A stretch of 64,000 nucleotides of DNA. It comes from Bacillus paramycoides. Lineage in GTDB: Bacteria > Bacillota > Bacilli > Bacillales > Bacillaceae_G. Location: contig NZ_MAOI01000069.1 in the NCBI RefSeq assembly GCF_001884235.1, positions 124,001 to 188,000 on the forward strand, read 5' to 3'. The notes under the pieces are model-generated. The model had not been told where the DNA came from and searched no databases. It worked only from the letters and a program-made list of their open reading frames with translations. The position numbers and the translations under genes are program-made. Shown here one piece after another: positions 15,291 to 26,836 of the stretch. The stretch's first letter is position 1. Each line of letters opens with the position of its first letter.

Positions 15291-15482
15291 ATGGAAAAGG
15301 AATTAATTTTGACAAAAGAAGAAGAAAGTTTATTACTAGATATTCTGTTTCAGCAAAATTACGCGAGCGAAATTTTAGCTGTCGAGCTTACAGATATTGA
15401 GAATGGTTTAAAAAAGACAGATGTGACACAATATAAAAAAATAACAAGATTATTTTACCGATTAAAAAATAAAGGGTATTAA
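15291..15482 (+). CDS. abbA: AbbA, antirepressor of AbrB
   Basis: The protein has 63 residues, with ATG behind AAGGAGAGGAG. It is small, acidic and helical: KELILTKEEESLLLDILFQQ, then YASEILAVELTDIE and RLFYRLKNKG. It matches AbbA in length and position. In B. subtilis AbbA is made under Spo0A control and binds the DNA-binding face of AbrB, relieving repression of stationary-phase genes. A short hairpin CTACC/GGTAG and eight T follow directly. Confidence 0.88.
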   Translation: MEKELILTKEEESLLLDILFQQNYASEILAVELTDIENGLKKTDVTQYKKITRLFYRLKNKGY

Positions 15483-15485
15483 GCG

Positions 15486-15510
15486 CTACCGGAATGGTAG
15501 TCTTTTTTTT
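15486..15510 (+). terminator. Short terminator of abbA
   Basis: CTACC (15486-15490) and GGTAG (15496-15500) around GGAAT, followed by TCTTTTTTTT. Confidence 0.75.
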
Positions 15511-15649
15511 GTGTTGTATGCTAAAATGGCTGTGTATCTTTATTTTTATTAGAATAACGTAAGGACAAAATAATAATGTGAAAACGCTATCATAAAATGT
15601 GAATAGGATCGAGAATATTAGCAGGAAAAAGGAAAATGGGGGATGTAAC

Positions 15650-16093
15650 ATGATTAGTATTCCGAAAGACGAGTTTCAACAAATTCTTGTGAAGGATTTA
15701 ATGATTTCATCAGAGAAGGTAGCACACGTCCAAATAGGGAATGGTTTAGAACATGCTTTACTTGTTCTTGTGAAATCTGGATATTCGGCGATTCCTGTTC
15801 TAGATCCTATGTATAAATTACATGGGTTAATTAGTACTGCTATGATTTTAGACGGTATTTTAGGGTTAGAGCGCATTGAGTTTGAAAGACTTGAGAATAT
15901 GAAAGTGGAACAAGTGATGAAGGAAGATATTCCAGTTCTTATGTTAGAAGATTCCTTTGCAAAAGCTTTAGAAATGACAATTGATCATCCTTTTATTTGC
16001 GCTGTCAATGAAGAAGGATACTTTGAGGGGATTTTAACACGTCGAGCTATTTTAAAATTGTTGAATAAAAAAGTGAGACAGCATAATCGATAA
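15650..16093 (+). CDS. darB: CBS-domain c-di-AMP-binding protein DarB (YkuL)
   Basis: The protein has 147 residues from ATG 15650 (GGGGGATG upstream). It is two CBS motifs only: first about 12-75 (VKDLMI, HVQIGNGLEHALLVL, GYSAIPVLD, LHGLIST), second about 88-145 (VEQVMKEDIPVLM, HPFICAVNEEGYFEGILTRRAIL). The B. subtilis protein binds c-di-AMP, and in its apo form contacts the (p)ppGpp synthetase Rel and pyruvate carboxylase. It is followed by a strong terminator. Confidence 0.9.
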   Translation: MISIPKDEFQQILVKDLMISSEKVAHVQIGNGLEHALLVLVKSGYSAIPVLDPMYKLHGLISTAMILDGILGLERIEFERLENMKVEQVMKEDIPVLMLEDSFAKALEMTIDHPFICAVNEEGYFEGILTRRAILKLLNKKVRQHNR

Positions 16094-16097
16094 CGTG

Positions 16098-16137
16098 AAA
16101 AAAGTGACTTCATAGAAAAGAAGAAGTCACTTTTTTT
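16098..16137 (+). terminator. Intrinsic terminator of darB
   Basis: AAAAAAGTGACTTC (16098-16111) pairs with GAAGTCACTTTTTT (16123-16136) plus further T. Confidence 0.92.
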
Positions 16138-16297
16138 CGTGCATATCAGTTGTGTATGTATTATATTTAAAAAGACATAAAACATAAGAAAAGTTTGAAC
16201 TGAAAAATCGTTCTTCTGTATAAAAGTATTTAATTAAATTAAGGATGAAAAGCTTATTGAAATTAGGTGTATGGAAGCTAAGGAAAGAGGGAGAAAG

Positions 16298-17155
16298 TTG
16301 CAAATTGATGATTTTCAAATGATGGTTGTGTTAGCTCAGGAATCAAATATGAGAAAAGCGGCGGAACGTTTATTTGTTTCCCAACCTGCGCTTAGCCAAC
16401 GATTACAATCTATGGAGAAACAATGGGGAATGAAATTTTTTATCCGTTCACAAAAAGGATTGACAATTACACCTGAAGGGGAAAAAGTCGCAAATTATGC
16501 AAAAGAAATGTTGCAAAAGGAAGAGGATATAAAAAGTGAACTGGCTGTTTTTAGAACAGAAACTTACGGAACGCTAAAGATAGCTGTTGCGTCAGTCATT
16601 GGTCAATATTGGCTTCCGCCTGTTTTGAAAAAATTTGTGCATAAGTATCCTTCTGTGAAGATATCTCTATTCACTGGCTGGAGTAGTGAAGTTCAAAAGC
16701 AATTTTATGAAGGGGACGTTCACGTCGCTATATTAAGAGGATCGCAAGAATATAAAGGACAGAAGCAACAATTGTTTGAAGACGAATTATATTTAGTTGA
16801 TAAAGAAATAAAAGATATTTCGATGTTAAAAGAGACGAATAGACCATTTATTCAATTTAAAAGTGACTCGACCTACTATGGACAAATACAAAATTGGTGG
16901 TATGGGTTATTTTCTAATCCACCTAAACGGACGATTGTAGTTGACCAAATTGAAACGTGCAAACAGCTCGTTTTAAATGGTATAGGTTATGCTCTTTTAC
17001 CTTCGACGGTTTTAAAAGAAGTGCAGGAAAATATGTATAAAACACCTGTTCAATTAACGAGAGAAACATGGTTATTGACGAGTGACTCAGCAAGACAATT
17101 GAAGCAAGTGCAAGCATTTTTAGAAATTATAGAAGAAATTCAAATGGAAAAATAA
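16298..17155 (+). CDS. ccpC: LysR-type regulator CcpC of TCA-cycle genes
   Basis: The start is TTG 16298 behind GAGGGAG, giving 285 residues beginning MQIDDFQMMVVLAQESNMR as in CcpC; an ATG 27 bp upstream lacks a site. The N-terminal winged HTH (KAAERLFVSQPALSQRLQSME, about 17-37) is followed by a LysR effector domain with SVIGQYWLPPVLKKF and FIQFKSDSTYYGQIQNWW. CcpC of B. subtilis represses citB and citZ and responds to citrate. It lies between darB and dapH in the same order as B. subtilis. Confidence 0.9.
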   Translation: MQIDDFQMMVVLAQESNMRKAAERLFVSQPALSQRLQSMEKQWGMKFFIRSQKGLTITPEGEKVANYAKEMLQKEEDIKSELAVFRTETYGTLKIAVASVIGQYWLPPVLKKFVHKYPSVKISLFTGWSSEVQKQFYEGDVHVAILRGSQEYKGQKQQLFEDELYLVDKEIKDISMLKETNRPFIQFKSDSTYYGQIQNWWYGLFSNPPKRTIVVDQIETCKQLVLNGIGYALLPSTVLKEVQENMYKTPVQLTRETWLLTSDSARQLKQVQAFLEIIEEIQMEK

Positions 17156-17226
17156 GATTATTGTCTTGCTACTGGCCCTATCGTTTGGTAGAGTAACATT
17201 ATAAATGGATTTAGGAGGCAACAAGA

Positions 17227-17949
17227 ATGAAAATGATGGACGCTAACGAAATTATTTCGTTTATTCAAAAAAGTGAAAAGAAAACTCCTGTAAAGGTATA
17301 CATAAAAGGGGATTTAAAAGAAGTAACATTCCCTGAAACAGTACAAGCATTTGTAAGTAAAAAATCAGGTGTTTTATTCGGAGAATGGTCTGAAATTAAG
17401 ACAATTCTTGAAGAAAATAAAAAGCACATCGTTGACTACGTTGTAGAAAACGACCGTCGTAATTCTGCAATTCCGATGCTTGATTTAAAAGGTATTAAAG
17501 CTCGTATCGAGCCAGGTGCGATTATTCGTGATCATGTTGAAATTGGTGACAATGCAGTTATCATGATGAATGCAACAATTAACATCGGTGCTGTAATTGG
17601 TGAAGGTTCTATGATCGACATGAACGCAGTACTTGGTGGACGTGCAACAGTTGGTAAAAATTGTCACGTAGGTGCAGGTGCTGTACTTGCAGGTGTTATT
17701 GAGCCGCCTTCTGCAAAGCCAGTTATCGTTGAAGATGATGTTGTAATTGGTGCAAATGTAGTTGTTTTAGAAGGTGTAACAGTAGGTAAAGGTGCAGTTG
17801 TAGCAGCAGGAGCTGTTGTAACAGAAGATGTGCCTCCATATACAGTTGTTGCGGGAACTCCAGCACGTGTAATTAAAGAAATTGATGAGAAGACAAAAGC
17901 AAAAACTGAAATTAAACAAGAGCTTCGTCAATTAAACCCAGAGAAATAA
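17227..17949 (+). CDS. dapH: Tetrahydrodipicolinate N-acetyltransferase
   Basis: Acetylates 2,3,4,5-tetrahydropyridine-2,6-dicarboxylate with acetyl-CoA in the acetylase branch of meso-DAP and lysine synthesis. The protein has 240 residues, with ATG behind TTAGGAGGC. The N-terminal 80 residues form the DapH cap, then hexapeptide repeats of a left-handed beta helix ([19 protein letters not shown] through [18 protein letters not shown]). The helix is unbroken. dapL is 61 bp downstream, with a terminator-like hairpin between them. Confidence 0.97.
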   Translation: MKMMDANEIISFIQKSEKKTPVKVYIKGDLKEVTFPETVQAFVSKKSGVLFGEWSEIKTILEENKKHIVDYVVENDRRNSAIPMLDLKGIKARIEPGAIIRDHVEIGDNAVIMMNATINIGAVIGEGSMIDMNAVLGGRATVGKNCHVGAGAVLAGVIEPPSAKPVIVEDDVVIGANVVVLEGVTVGKGAVVAAGAVVTEDVPPYTVVAGTPARVIKEIDEKTKAKTEIKQELRQLNPEK

Positions 17950-17954
17950 AAAAC

Positions 17955-19141
<1,187 letters not shown>

Positions 19142-19255
19142 ACTTACTTGCTAACTTTGCAAAAGTTTAGAGTAGGCGCCTCTTAGTTCCGAGACGAAAA
19201 CATCTTTCATATTTGTTAGTGTTAGACAAATTCATACAAATGGATGAAGTGAAAT

Positions 19256-19311
19256 TTAGCGTATTAATAATGAGCAGGGGGAAGCCGCTGCTCATTATTA
19301 ATTCTCGCTAA
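19256..19311. repeat. Large perfect hairpin between dapL and a membrane protein gene
   Basis: ATTAATAATGAGCAG (19263-19277) is the exact reverse complement of 19288-19302, with loop GGGGAAGCCG. The stem is extended by TTAGCG (19256-19261) and CGCTAA (19306-19311). No T run follows on either strand. It could be a mobile-repeat relic, an RNA stability element or an atypical dapL terminator. Confidence 0.75.
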
Positions 19312-19345
19312 TAGGGAAGATAATTGTTTAACTACCGTATATATG

Positions 19346-19375
19346 TTTACTTTTAGTATAAAAAGTGTGTAAAAT
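19346..19375 (+). promoter_or_regulatory. SigA-type promoter of the membrane protein gene
   Basis: TTTACT (19346-19351), 18 bp, TAAAAT (19370-19375), 35 bp before the start codon. Confidence 0.5.
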
Positions 19376-19410
19376 CAATGTGATACATAGAAAAAAGGGT
19401 GGGGAATTAC

Positions 19411-20277
19411 GTGCAAATTAGCAGTGCGATTTTATGTTTCGTCTTATATGCATATGTTATTATTGCGGCGGTTTATTTTGGGATAAGTTTTTACGCCTAT
19501 CGTTTAGCGAATAATAGTGAATATGAAGAAACATATAAATGGGTGAAAAGATATTTATCACCTGTACTAGAAATTATGAATGGATTTGTTCTTTTTTTAT
19601 TTATTGGATTAATTGCTTTCTCAACTAGTTTAGTAGGGAATAAGACTACATTATTTGTACTAGGTATCATTATTTTTATGCTATTAGGAATTCGGATTGG
19701 TAATACGGTGTTTTGGAATGAAAGAAAAATAGATGGTTGGACAGGCATGTTAATTCCATGTATGCTAGCTGCGATCGTGACGAATATAGAACATGAATAT
19801 TATCAATTACATTTTTGGCTTATCATTGTTTTAACAATCCTCTCTGTTTTGTATATAAGTACTGTCGTGCTAACATACATTGCAAATGAAAAAGGAGATA
19901 CAAAAGGTACACGCTTCTTTAGAGGACGTGCATTATTATGGAGTGTGCCAACAATGGCAGTTATAGGAATTATTGCGATATTAGTAAATGGATATCAATT
20001 TTCTAATTGGCAACTGTTTTTAGAAAATTGGTGGATCTTCATTGTTTCGTTTATAGCCTTTTTAGGTGCAACGCATTATTTATTCCATCAACATCATTAC
20101 ATATTGGCACTGTTATTCGCATTTACACAACTTTTATTTGCTTTTTTTGGACAAGAAACATTATTGTTCGTTTTTGAAACATTTAGTTCGTTTGGAAATA
20201 TATTTGTATTCGGTATGTTAATTTTCAGTATCGCATTTTATTTACAACAGTATTTTTATGTGCAAAAACAAAAATAA
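19411..20277 (+). CDS. Polytopic membrane protein, possibly CydB-like
   Basis: The start is GTG 19411, spaced 6 nt from GGGTGGGG; a GTG four codons earlier lies inside that site. The product has 288 residues with eight or nine hydrophobic helices and few charged loops. General layout and the segments YVIIAAVYFGISFYAYRLA and YLSPVLEIMNGFVLFLFIG recall subunit II of cytochrome bd-type oxidases, but the motifs are too weak to be sure and there is no subunit I gene nearby. It lies upstream of ktrC with 83 bp between. Function unknown. Confidence 0.75.
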   Translation: MQISSAILCFVLYAYVIIAAVYFGISFYAYRLANNSEYEETYKWVKRYLSPVLEIMNGFVLFLFIGLIAFSTSLVGNKTTLFVLGIIIFMLLGIRIGNTVFWNERKIDGWTGMLIPCMLAAIVTNIEHEYYQLHFWLIIVLTILSVLYISTVVLTYIANEKGDTKGTRFFRGRALLWSVPTMAVIGIIAILVNGYQFSNWQLFLENWWIFIVSFIAFLGATHYLFHQHHYILALLFAFTQLLFAFFGQETLLFVFETFSSFGNIFVFGMLIFSIAFYLQQYFYVQKQK

Positions 20278-20360
20278 GGATTATATACAGGTTTTTGTAG
20301 CAAATATAAAGTATGTTACAATAAAACCACATAGTACTTGATGTTATTGGAGGAATTCCT

Positions 20361-21026
20361 GTGAGTGAAAAAGAGAAAGAATTTGCTGTCATTGGGCTTG
20401 GGCGTTTTGGTGGAAGTATTTGCCGCGAACTAGCGCAATTAGGTATGGAAGTAATGGCAATTGATTCAGATGAAGATAAAATTAATGAGTTTGCAAATAT
20501 TGCTTCGCATGCTGTAATTGCGGATTCAACAGATGAGATGGTATTAAAAAGTCTTGGTATCCGTAACTTTGACCATGTGGTCGTTGCTATTGGAGATAAT
20601 TTAAATTCAAGTATTTTAACAACGTTAATTTTGAAAGAATTAGGTGTGAAAAATATTACTGTGAAAGCTCAAAATGACTACCATGAAAAAGTGTTAAGTA
20701 AAATAGGGGCAGATCATATTGTGCATCCAGAACGAGATATGGGAAAAAGGATTGCTAATAATATCGCATCAAGTAATGTGTTAGATTACCTAGAGCTTTC
20801 AGATGAACATAGTATTGTAGAGATTATTGCAAATAAGAAAATTGATGGGCACTCTTTAATTGAATTAGATATTCGTGCGAAGTTTGGTTTGAATATTGTA
20901 GCAATTAAACGTGGTAAAGAAGTTATCGTATCTCCTCGAGCTACAGAAAATATTCAAGCAGGAGATATATTAATTGTAATTGGTCATGACGATGAAGTAG
21001 ATCGTTTTAAGCATTTTTTAAGATAA
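20361..21026 (+). CDS. ktrC: KtrC, cytoplasmic RCK gating subunit of a potassium channel
   Basis: The protein has 221 residues from GTG with TTGGAGGAATTCCT ahead. It has RCK_N with the nucleotide motif IGLGRFGGSICREL (about 12-25), the acidic tip VMAIDSDEDK and ADSTDEM, then RCK_C from about 135 (ANKKIDGHSLIELDIR, IVAIKRGKEV, GDILIVIG). It forms a ring that gates KtrB/KtrD-type K+ transporters; RCK_C of KtrC is known to bind c-di-AMP. The membrane subunit is not in the window. The ktrC-rnjA convergent arrangement equals ykqB-ykqC of B. subtilis. Confidence 0.94.
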   Translation: MSEKEKEFAVIGLGRFGGSICRELAQLGMEVMAIDSDEDKINEFANIASHAVIADSTDEMVLKSLGIRNFDHVVVAIGDNLNSSILTTLILKELGVKNITVKAQNDYHEKVLSKIGADHIVHPERDMGKRIANNIASSNVLDYLELSDEHSIVEIIANKKIDGHSLIELDIRAKFGLNIVAIKRGKEVIVSPRATENIQAGDILIVIGHDDEVDRFKHFLR

Positions 21027-21029
21027 GAG

Positions 21030-21064
21030 AAAAGGACAATGCCAAGAAGGCATTGTCCTTTTTC
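21030..21064. terminator. Bidirectional terminator between ktrC and rnjA
   Basis: AAAAGGACAATGCC (21030-21043) pairs with GGCATTGTCCTTTT (21049-21062); T runs on both sides. Confidence 0.95.
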
Positions 21065-22732
21065 TTATATTTCCATAATGATTGGTAAAATCATTGGACG
21101 ACGTTTCGTTTTTTCATATAGGAATGGTGCTAATGTGTCTGTAATCTCATTTTTAATTTCAGACCATTGTGTTGTTTTTCGCTCCATTACTTTTTCTAAA
21201 TGTGTTGTAATTAATGTTTGAGCATCATTGATTAAATCGCTGCTTTCACGCATATAAACGAAACCACGTGAGATGATATCAGGTCCTGCTGCAACTTTAA
21301 ATTCTTTCATATCAATGCTTACAACTACAATAACAAGTCCTTCTTCAGAAAGAATGCGACGATCACGTAATACGATATTACCGATATCCCCAATACCGTT
21401 TCCATCAATATAGACAGAACCAGATGGGATTTTTCCAGCTACGCTTGCTTCGTCAGAACGTAAAGCAAGAACATCTCCATTATCCATAATGAAACAATTT
21501 TCTTCTGGAATACCACAATCATTAGCTAATTTCATATGCATACGTTGCATACGGTACTCACCATGAATTGGCATGAAATATTTCGGCTTAATAAGACGTA
21601 GCATCAACTTCTGTTCTTCTTGTCCACCGTGTCCACTCGTATGAATATTTGAGAGTTTACCATGGATGACATCAGCGCCAGCGCGGTACAACATGTTAAT
21701 TGTACGACTTACGCTAATTGTATTGCCTGGGATTGGTGAAGAAGAGAAAACAACTGTATCGCCAGGGATAATTTGAATTTGACGATGCGTACCATTAGCA
21801 ATACGTGAAAGTGCTGCCATCGGCTCACCTTGACTACCTGTACATAAAATAACAACTTTATTAGCTGGTAGGCGGTTTAGCTGAGACGTATCTATGAATG
21901 TATCCTTTGGACATCGTATATAACCAAGGTTTTGTCCGATTTCAATAGCAGCTTCCATACTTCGACCGAAAACAGCCACTTTACGATTGTTTTCAACAGC
22001 AGCCTCAACAACTTGTTGTAAGCGATGTATATTCGATGCAAAGGTTGCGAATATAATACGACCTTCTACTTTGCGGAATATATCTTGAATACTATCACCA
22101 ACGCGGCGTTCAGACATCGTAAAGTTCGGAACTTCACTGTTTGTACTATCAGATAGGAGACAAAGTACACCGTCTTTTCCGATTTCGGCCATTTTAGTTA
22201 AATCTGCTGGCTCACCGACTGGTGTGAAATCGAACTTGAAATCACCAGTATGAACGACCTGTCCTTGAGGTGTTTTCACAACAACTCCGTATGAATCTGG
22301 AATACTGTGTGTTGTACGGAAGAAGGAAACAGATGTTTTTTTGAATTTTATAACATCATCTTCTTGAATTTCATAAAGTTTCGCTTTACGAAGCAATCCG
22401 TGCTCTTCTAATTTGTTTTTAATTAGGGCAATTGCTAATTTACCGCCGTAAATCGGAATGTTCACTTGACGTAATAGGTAAGGGATTCCACCAATATGAT
22501 CTTCGTGACCATGTGTAATGAATAATCCTTTAATTTTATCTTCGTTTCGCACAAAATAAGTGTAATCTGGTATTACATAATCGATTCCGAGGAGTTCGTC
22601 TTCTGGAAATTTAATTCCAGCGTCAATTATAATAATTTCATCTTGAAATTGAACAGCATATGTATTTTTGCCGATTTCACCAAGTCCACCGAGAGCAAAA
22701 ACAGCAGCCTGATCATTTTTTAGGAATTTCAT
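21065..22732 (-). CDS. rnjA: Ribonuclease J1
   Basis: 5'-3' exo- and endoribonuclease central to mRNA decay and rRNA maturation. The protein has 555 residues, the exact family length. It is a metallo-beta-lactamase/beta-CASP enzyme: [11 protein letters not shown] (His74, His76, Asp78, His79), [27 protein letters not shown], beta-CASP region with CTGSQGEP and MPIHGEYRM, then a C-terminal dimer domain. It begins 4 bp after the rpoY stop, so the two are translationally coupled in one operon. Confidence 0.97.
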   Translation of the reverse strand: MKFLKNDQAAVFALGGLGEIGKNTYAVQFQDEIIIIDAGIKFPEDELLGIDYVIPDYTYFVRNEDKIKGLFITHGHEDHIGGIPYLLRQVNIPIYGGKLAIALIKNKLEEHGLLRKAKLYEIQEDDVIKFKKTSVSFFRTTHSIPDSYGVVVKTPQGQVVHTGDFKFDFTPVGEPADLTKMAEIGKDGVLCLLSDSTNSEVPNFTMSERRVGDSIQDIFRKVEGRIIFATFASNIHRLQQVVEAAVENNRKVAVFGRSMEAAIEIGQNLGYIRCPKDTFIDTSQLNRLPANKVVILCTGSQGEPMAALSRIANGTHRQIQIIPGDTVVFSSSPIPGNTISVSRTINMLYRAGADVIHGKLSNIHTSGHGGQEEQKLMLRLIKPKYFMPIHGEYRMQRMHMKLANDCGIPEENCFIMDNGDVLALRSDEASVAGKIPSGSVYIDGNGIGDIGNIVLRDRRILSEEGLVIVVVSIDMKEFKVAAGPDIISRGFVYMRESSDLINDAQTLITTHLEKVMERKTTQWSEIKNEITDTLAPFLYEKTKRRPMILPIIMEI

Positions 22733-22736
22733 ATGA

Positions 22737-22949
22737 TTATACGATCTCCGCTAATATTAAATCAGCGTTTTGTTTTTCATATTCAAGATGAGCACCAGTA
22801 ACAGACTGAACAAACTCGATATTATATGCGAACTTTTGTAATTTTTTACGAACATCCTTTTCAGACGTAGCCTCTAAATATAAAACTTTTGTATTTTCAC
22901 GTACTGGGACCTCAGTTAATTTTTCTTGATAAAATACTTTAAAAATCAT
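22737..22949 (-). CDS. rpoY: RNA polymerase epsilon subunit (RpoY)
   Basis: The protein has 70 residues, with ATG behind AAGGAGAGG. It starts [20 protein letters not shown] and matches the DUF1447/YkzG family over its full length. RpoY is a small subunit bound to the beta-prime side of Firmicute RNA polymerase. Its promoter appears to be the TATAAT at 22999-22994 on the minus strand. The operon rpoY-rnjA is conserved in Bacillus. Confidence 0.95.
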   Translation of the reverse strand: MIFKVFYQEKLTEVPVRENTKVLYLEATSEKDVRKKLQKFAYNIEFVQSVTGAHLEYEKQNADLILAEIV

Positions 22950-23044
22950 TTGGAAAACCTCTCCTTGTCTATGTTTTGCATTATCTGTTACTTATTATAA
23001 AGCAAACAGTCACGATTTTCATGTTTTTTCGAATGAGAATGAAG

Positions 23045-23062
23045 AAAAAGCCCGAAATGGGC
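23045..23062 (-). terminator. Terminator of the 23-residue peptide gene
   Basis: On the minus strand GCCC-ATTTC-GGGC followed by TTTTTC, beginning 5 bp after the peptide stop codon. Confidence 0.75.
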
Positions 23063-23067
23063 ACAAT

Positions 23068-23139
23068 TTAAGCGATTGTCTTTTTACGGACTAGATCATT
23101 TAAATAACGCTTGAGCTTTTTCTTCAGCTTCTTCAGCAT
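23068..23139 (-). CDS. 23-residue highly basic amphipathic peptide
   Basis: ATG 23139-23137 is preceded by GGAAAGGAAGGAG at ideal spacing and the frame is closed by a terminator 5 bp after the stop. The product starts MLKKLKKKLKRYLNDLVRK and ends KTIA: nine lysines or more plus arginines in a pattern that gives an amphipathic helix. It lies in the 550-bp gap between rpoY and ykrA. The combination of site, compact frame and terminator makes it a likely real gene. Function unknown: membrane-active peptide, ribosome- or RNA polymerase-binding peptide are all possible. Confidence 0.6.
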   Translation of the reverse strand: MLKKLKKKLKRYLNDLVRKKTIA

Positions 23140-23496
23140 GATTACTCCTTCCTTTCCTTATTTGAAACATGCATATTACTAGTGATAACTTCGCCCTCCG
23201 TACAAGAAAGAAGATTAGAAGTGAATTATGAATCTTGTCCTTTCAAGTACAGTGTAAGTTATCTTGTAGTAACGATTAGTAGCCGTTAGTTATAGCTATA
23301 GTATGAGAAAGAATGGAAAAGAAAATTCATCCGAACAAGTATCCACATTTTTTACTAATAGTATATGCGTATTCCATAAATAAGGTCAGAAAGTGAACGC
23401 TTTCTTCACAGATGTTTAATATGTTATACTTTTTTTTGGATTTTGAAAAGTGATAACCAAAATAGGAATATAGAGTGCCAGAAAGGATTTTGACAA

Positions 23497-24270
23497 ATGA
23501 ATGATAAAATTGTCTTTTTTGATATTGATGGAACATTATTAGATCATGATAAAAAAATTCCGCAATCTACACGAGATGCAGTACGACATTTACAAGAAAA
23601 AGGCGTGCATGTAGCAATTGCGACAGGACGTGCTCCATTTATGTTTGAAGATATTCGGAAGGAACTTAATATTCATAACTATGTCAGTTTTAATGGACAG
23701 TACGTTGTGTTTGAAGATGAGGTGATATTTAACAATCCATTACATCCAGCTGCTCTACATAAGTTTACTGAGTTTGCAAAAAAAGAAGGATATCCCCTTG
23801 TATATCTTGATCATCAAGAAATGAAAGCGACAGTAGAATATCATGATTATGTGAAAGAGGGGTTTGGGAGCTTACACTTTAAGCATCCAGCATATGAGCC
23901 TGAGTTTTATGAGGAACGCGATATATATCAAACGCTTCTTTTTTGTGAAGTAAATGAAGAAGAAAAGTTTATTCATCAGTATCCGGATTTTCATTTTATA
24001 CGTTGGCATGCATATTCAATGGATATTATTCCTAATGGTGGTTCTAAGGCAAAAGGAATTGAGAAATTTATTGAGAAATTAGGGTTTAACCGTGAACAAG
24101 TATATGCATTTGGGGACGGATTAAATGATTTAGAAATGATTGAAGCAGTAGGAACAGGAATTGTGATGGGGAATGGTCATGAGGACTTGAAAAAACTAGC
24201 TAATTATGTGACAAAAGATGTTAGTGAAGACGGTATTTATCATGGGTTGAAATGGGCTGGGTTGTTGTAA
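23497..24270 (+). CDS. ykrA: Cof-type HAD phosphatase YkrA
   Basis: The protein has 257 residues. HAD motif I FFDIDGTLLDHD (about 6-17), motif II ATGRAPF, motif III lysine in GGSKAKGIEKF, motif IV FGDGLNDLEMIEAVGTGIVMGNG. The C2b cap sits between motifs II and III (about 85-185), as in Cof/YkrA-type sugar- or nucleotide-phosphate phosphatases. Substrate not defined. The ribosome binding site (AGAAAGGA) is moderate. It lies upstream of the converging def gene as in B. subtilis. Confidence 0.92.
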   Translation: MNDKIVFFDIDGTLLDHDKKIPQSTRDAVRHLQEKGVHVAIATGRAPFMFEDIRKELNIHNYVSFNGQYVVFEDEVIFNNPLHPAALHKFTEFAKKEGYPLVYLDHQEMKATVEYHDYVKEGFGSLHFKHPAYEPEFYEERDIYQTLLFCEVNEEEKFIHQYPDFHFIRWHAYSMDIIPNGGSKAKGIEKFIEKLGFNREQVYAFGDGLNDLEMIEAVGTGIVMGNGHEDLKKLANYVTKDVSEDGIYHGLKWAGLL

Positions 24271-24299
24271 GTGGATATGGAACCCATTTCATATAAGTA

Positions 24300-24332
24300 A
24301 AAAGGCGGAAGTTAAATCTTCCGCCTTTTTAC
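24300..24332. terminator. Bidirectional terminator between ykrA and def
   Basis: AAAAGGCGGAAG (24300-24311) pairs with CTTCCGCCTTTT (24318-24329). Confidence 0.93.
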
Positions 24333-24887
24333 TTATCGCTCTAGAGGTTTTGAATCATCAGGAGCTGCAAATGGATTGTCTTTATTAATATGGTCATAGA
24401 ACATAACACCATTTAAATGGTCGATTTCATGTTGGAATACAATTGCCGGTAACCCTTTTAATCGTAGTTTTACGTCTTCACCGTTAATAGTTGTGGCTCT
24501 CACCGTAATCCTTGTGTAACGAGGAACATAACCAGATACTTCACGGTCTACAGATAGACACCCTTCACCACTTGGTAAATGTGTACGTTCAACAGAATGA
24601 CTAATAATTTTTGGATTAAATAATGCGTAACTATATAACGTATCATTTGTATCGGTCACATGAACAGCGATCATTTTCTTTGAAACACCGATTTGCGGAG
24701 CTGCTAATCCTATTCCAGGGCGCAAATTATATTTTTCAGCCATTTCAGGGTCTTGGCTATTTATTACAAATTCGATCATTTCTTTAAGGGTATTTGTATC
24801 TTCTTCGCTCGCTGGTAATGAAACTTCTTCAGCGACTTCTCGCAAAATAGGATTTCCTTCGCGAATTACATCATTCATTGTAAGCAT
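24333..24887 (-). CDS. def: Peptide deformylase
   Basis: Removes the N-formyl group from nascent proteins. The protein has 184 residues; ATG 24887 is behind AAGGAGAG. All three family motifs are present: [10 protein letters not shown] (motif 1), EGCLSV with the metal Cys (motif 2) and QHEIDHLNG with the catalytic Glu and two metal His (motif 3). Length and the insertion around [12 protein letters not shown] mark it as the Gram-positive type II enzyme, corresponding to DefB (YkrB) by position. Confidence 0.96.
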   Translation of the reverse strand: MLTMNDVIREGNPILREVAEEVSLPASEEDTNTLKEMIEFVINSQDPEMAEKYNLRPGIGLAAPQIGVSKKMIAVHVTDTNDTLYSYALFNPKIISHSVERTHLPSGEGCLSVDREVSGYVPRYTRITVRATTINGEDVKLRLKGLPAIVFQHEIDHLNGVMFYDHINKDNPFAAPDDSKPLER

Positions 24888-25002
24888 ATGTAATCTCTCC
24901 TTTCTTCTTTAGTCTACCAAAGGAGATAAAAAAAGTCATCGGCAAGTAAGGTAGGGCTACTTGGAAACAAATCTTCTATAGATAAGTTATGTGCATAATA
25001 AA

Positions 25003-25025
25003 AAGAAAAGACGGCAAAGCCGTCT
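25003..25025 (-). terminator. Terminator of the YjcZ-type gene
   Basis: AGACGGC-AAA-GCCGTCT (25009-25025), followed on the minus strand by TTTCTTTTT. Confidence 0.8.
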
Positions 25026-25054
25026 GTTTCTTTCCATAGTTGTTTCATTTTACA

Positions 25055-25204
25055 TTAGCGAATGCAAGCAGCACCAACGATAATTAAAAGGATAAACAAC
25101 ACAACGATTAATGCGAAGCCGCACCCAGATCCGCCGCAAGAACCGCCATAACCGTAGGAAGGATATGAACAAGTCGTTGGATAGCAATATGAGTATCCGT
25201 ACAT
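25055..25204 (-). CDS. YjcZ family small sporulation membrane protein
   Basis: The protein has 49 residues from ATG 25204 (AAAGGAGGTCATCTC upstream); the longer open frame is not needed. It is Tyr/Ser/Gly/Cys-rich at the front ([20 protein letters not shown]) and ends in one strong hydrophobic helix, [20 protein letters not shown]. This is the YjcZ signature (small hydrophobic proteins made in sporulation). Two CATACAT boxes upstream fit mother-cell sigma factors. Confidence 0.85.
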   Translation of the reverse strand: MYGYSYCYPTTCSYPSYGYGGSCGGSGCGFALIVVLFILLIIVGAACIR

Positions 25205-25248
25205 GAGATGACCTCCTTTATCATTTCCCGCTAATACTGCGGTTACTT

Positions 25249-25257
25249 TAATGTATG
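25249..25257 (-). promoter_or_regulatory. Candidate SigE/SigK -10 element of the YjcZ-type gene
   Basis: On the minus strand CATACATTA fits both CATAnnnTA (SigK) and CATACAnT (SigE), 45 bp before the start. A second CATACAT lies about 20 bp further upstream. Confidence 0.45.
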
Positions 25258-25288
25258 GAGTAGCAGTAAGAAATGTATGGGTGTTCAC

Positions 25289-26833
<1,545 letters not shown>

Positions 26834-26836
26834 GCC

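Noticed and set aside
17156-17226. Lysine riboswitch before dapH
   Set aside because: Only 71 bp between ccpC and dapH, too short for the element, and no fitting stems.
20278-20360. ydaO-type c-di-AMP riboswitch before ktrC
   Set aside because: The gap is 83 bp and shows no such structure; ktrC control by c-di-AMP would be at the protein.
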